In this document: in pieces, positions 5,234-5,969 of the stretch | Position numbering within the stretch: position 1 is the first letter of the stretch | How the letters are laid out: each line of letters opens with the position of its first letter | Assembly (NCBI GenBank): GCA_016191305.1 | Contig: JACPOX010000096.1 | Span: forward strand, 1 to 5,969 | Length of the DNA stretch: 5,969 nt | Reading direction: 5' to 3' | Origin: Legionella longbeachae | GTDB lineage: Bacteria; Pseudomonadota; Gammaproteobacteria; Legionellales; Legionellaceae | Program-made: the position numbers and the translations under genes | Notes under the pieces: model-generated | What the model was told of the DNA's origin: nothing | Seen by the model: the letters and a program-made list of their open reading frames with translations, nothing else | Database searches by the model: none

Positions 5234-5969
5234 ATGAAAATTATAATACAACTCTCCGATGCCAATGATTATTTAAAAAGAATAAAAAATGTCAATACTG
5301 ATATTTTTTTCTTAATTATTCGAGAGGAAAACAGTAAAGTAACCTTGAAGAATGCATACCGTTTACAAACTGAAGTAAGCAAAGAATATCTCTCTTATAT
5401 GATTAGCCAATCTGAAAAAATAAACGTAGAAATCATTGGACACTCTTCGACAGGCGGAAAACAAATTCAAGCCGATAAAACAGAGAAATATCCTAATCTG
5501 CATTTTATTTGTATTGATAAACTAGCCCTGTGGCTGGAGGATGAGCTGTTAAAAAACAATATGAATCGTTGCACAATATCTCTTCTATCATGCCAAGCAG
5601 CTAGAGGTACATCAAAATTTCCTGCTTTAGGTGCCCAACTTTTCGAACTTTTCAAACAAAAACCGGAGAAGCTCACAGCAAGACATGGTTATGTATTTAT
5701 TGAAGGATCAATATACAGTCTTGGTGGTTTTGATACAGTTTTAAAGGTTTTAACCAACAGATATTATCACGAATATGTTTCATTAACTTTTTGGCAGAAG
5801 CCAATATACACACTGTTAGGTCTAGTTAATAAGATCTATCAACATAGTAAAACTACTCCTATGAAGGAAAAAGTGGCTTATTTTGAAGGAATGGACAATG
5901 AAACGAGAATAATTGATAAACATCTTTATGATGCACACAAAATTATTAAAAGAAAAATTATTGAGTTTC
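5234..5969 (+). CDS. Putative C80-like (clan CD) cysteine protease, 3' end outside window
   Basis: The frame is open from the ATG at 5234 to the window edge (245 codons) with no stop; an in-frame TAA lies immediately before the ATG, which fixes the N-terminus. The visible part has the pattern of a caspase-fold protease: a hydrophobic strand ending in His (VEIIGHSSTGG, H70), a helix with an acidic Trp/Leu-rich face (about 94-107), a strand ending in Cys (TISLLSCQAARG, C120), and a later strand LTARHGYVFIEGS (147-159). In MARTX and clostridial toxin C80 domains the same order occurs (GH..., LxGC, then VxARxxxV) with His and Cys about 45-50 residues apart; here the distance is 50. The enzyme would cleave peptide bonds through the His/Cys dyad; the substrate is unknown. 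There is no signal peptide. A PmrA-like box and a start-codon hairpin precede it, which favours a regulated, translocated effector. A CHAT- or C11-type peptidase is the main alternative. Confidence 0.72.
   Translation, partial: MKIIIQLSDANDYLKRIKNVNTDIFFLIIREENSKVTLKNAYRLQTEVSKEYLSYMISQSEKINVEIIGHSSTGGKQIQADKTEKYPNLHFICIDKLALWLEDELLKNNMNRCTISLLSCQAARGTSKFPALGAQLFELFKQKPEKLTARHGYVFIEGSIYSLGGFDTVLKVLTNRYYHEYVSLTFWQKPIYTLLGLVNKIYQHSKTTPMKEKVAYFEGMDNETRIIDKHLYDAHKIIKRKIIEF

Noticed and set aside
5467..5676. Minus-strand 69-aa open frame near the right edge
   Set aside because: It overlaps the protease-like gene antisense, exactly across the catalytic motifs, and its Ser-rich translation has no recognisable features.

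Overview
The base composition is AT-rich. The genes are small, hydrophilic or multi-membrane orphans with family signatures typical of Legionella-type intracellular Gammaproteobacteria: a DUF2608/HAD-like phosphatase, a VirK-family secreted protein, and a promoter with a tandem TTAAT direct repeat in the 11-bp register of the Legionella/Coxiella PmrA box. The best guess is an accessory, effector-rich stretch of a Legionella (or close relative) chromosome. This placement is inferred from sequence features, not from a database match. There are no rRNA, tRNA, CRISPR or transposase genes.

Layout, left to right. Positions 79-2248 hold two minus-strand genes that overlap by 38 bp and are probably co-transcribed. 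The first is a 423-codon protein opening with TTG, with a H...N...N...E signature like ββα-metal/HNH (DNA/RNA non-specific endonuclease) folds. The second is a HAD-fold DUF2608 protein that starts inside it, with its own GGAG ribosome site. A possible 39-aa plus-strand ORF lies at 2352-2471. It meets the end of a minus-strand VirK-family exported protein (2468-2959), which has a clear signal peptide and a strong GGAGG site. The divergent intergenic region 2960-3293 contains a ~108-bp imperfect palindrome resembling a miniature repeat element, then a σ70-like promoter.

From about 3315 to 5090 on the plus strand is a large membrane protein with about eight predicted transmembrane segments arranged as two similar four-helix halves. 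It has a hydrophilic N-terminus and an acidic C-terminal tail. Downstream, 5171-5233 holds a PmrA-like box, a -10-like sequence and a perfect 10-bp inverted repeat that ends three bases before a start codon. That start codon opens a gene running off the right edge (5234-5969, 245 codons visible). The gene has a His/Cys dyad (H70, C120) and a following strand resembling caspase-fold (clan CD) cysteine proteases, particularly the C80 autoprocessing domains of large toxins.

How they may work together: the genes do not form a metabolic pathway. The common theme is host interaction through secreted or translocated proteins: a candidate PmrA-controlled cysteine protease, a polytopic membrane protein, an exported VirK protein and a nuclease-like/HAD pair. 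Translocation is inferred, not shown. The items most worth following are the C80-like gene with its PmrA box and start-codon hairpin, the nuclease-like/HAD overlapping pair, and the palindromic element.
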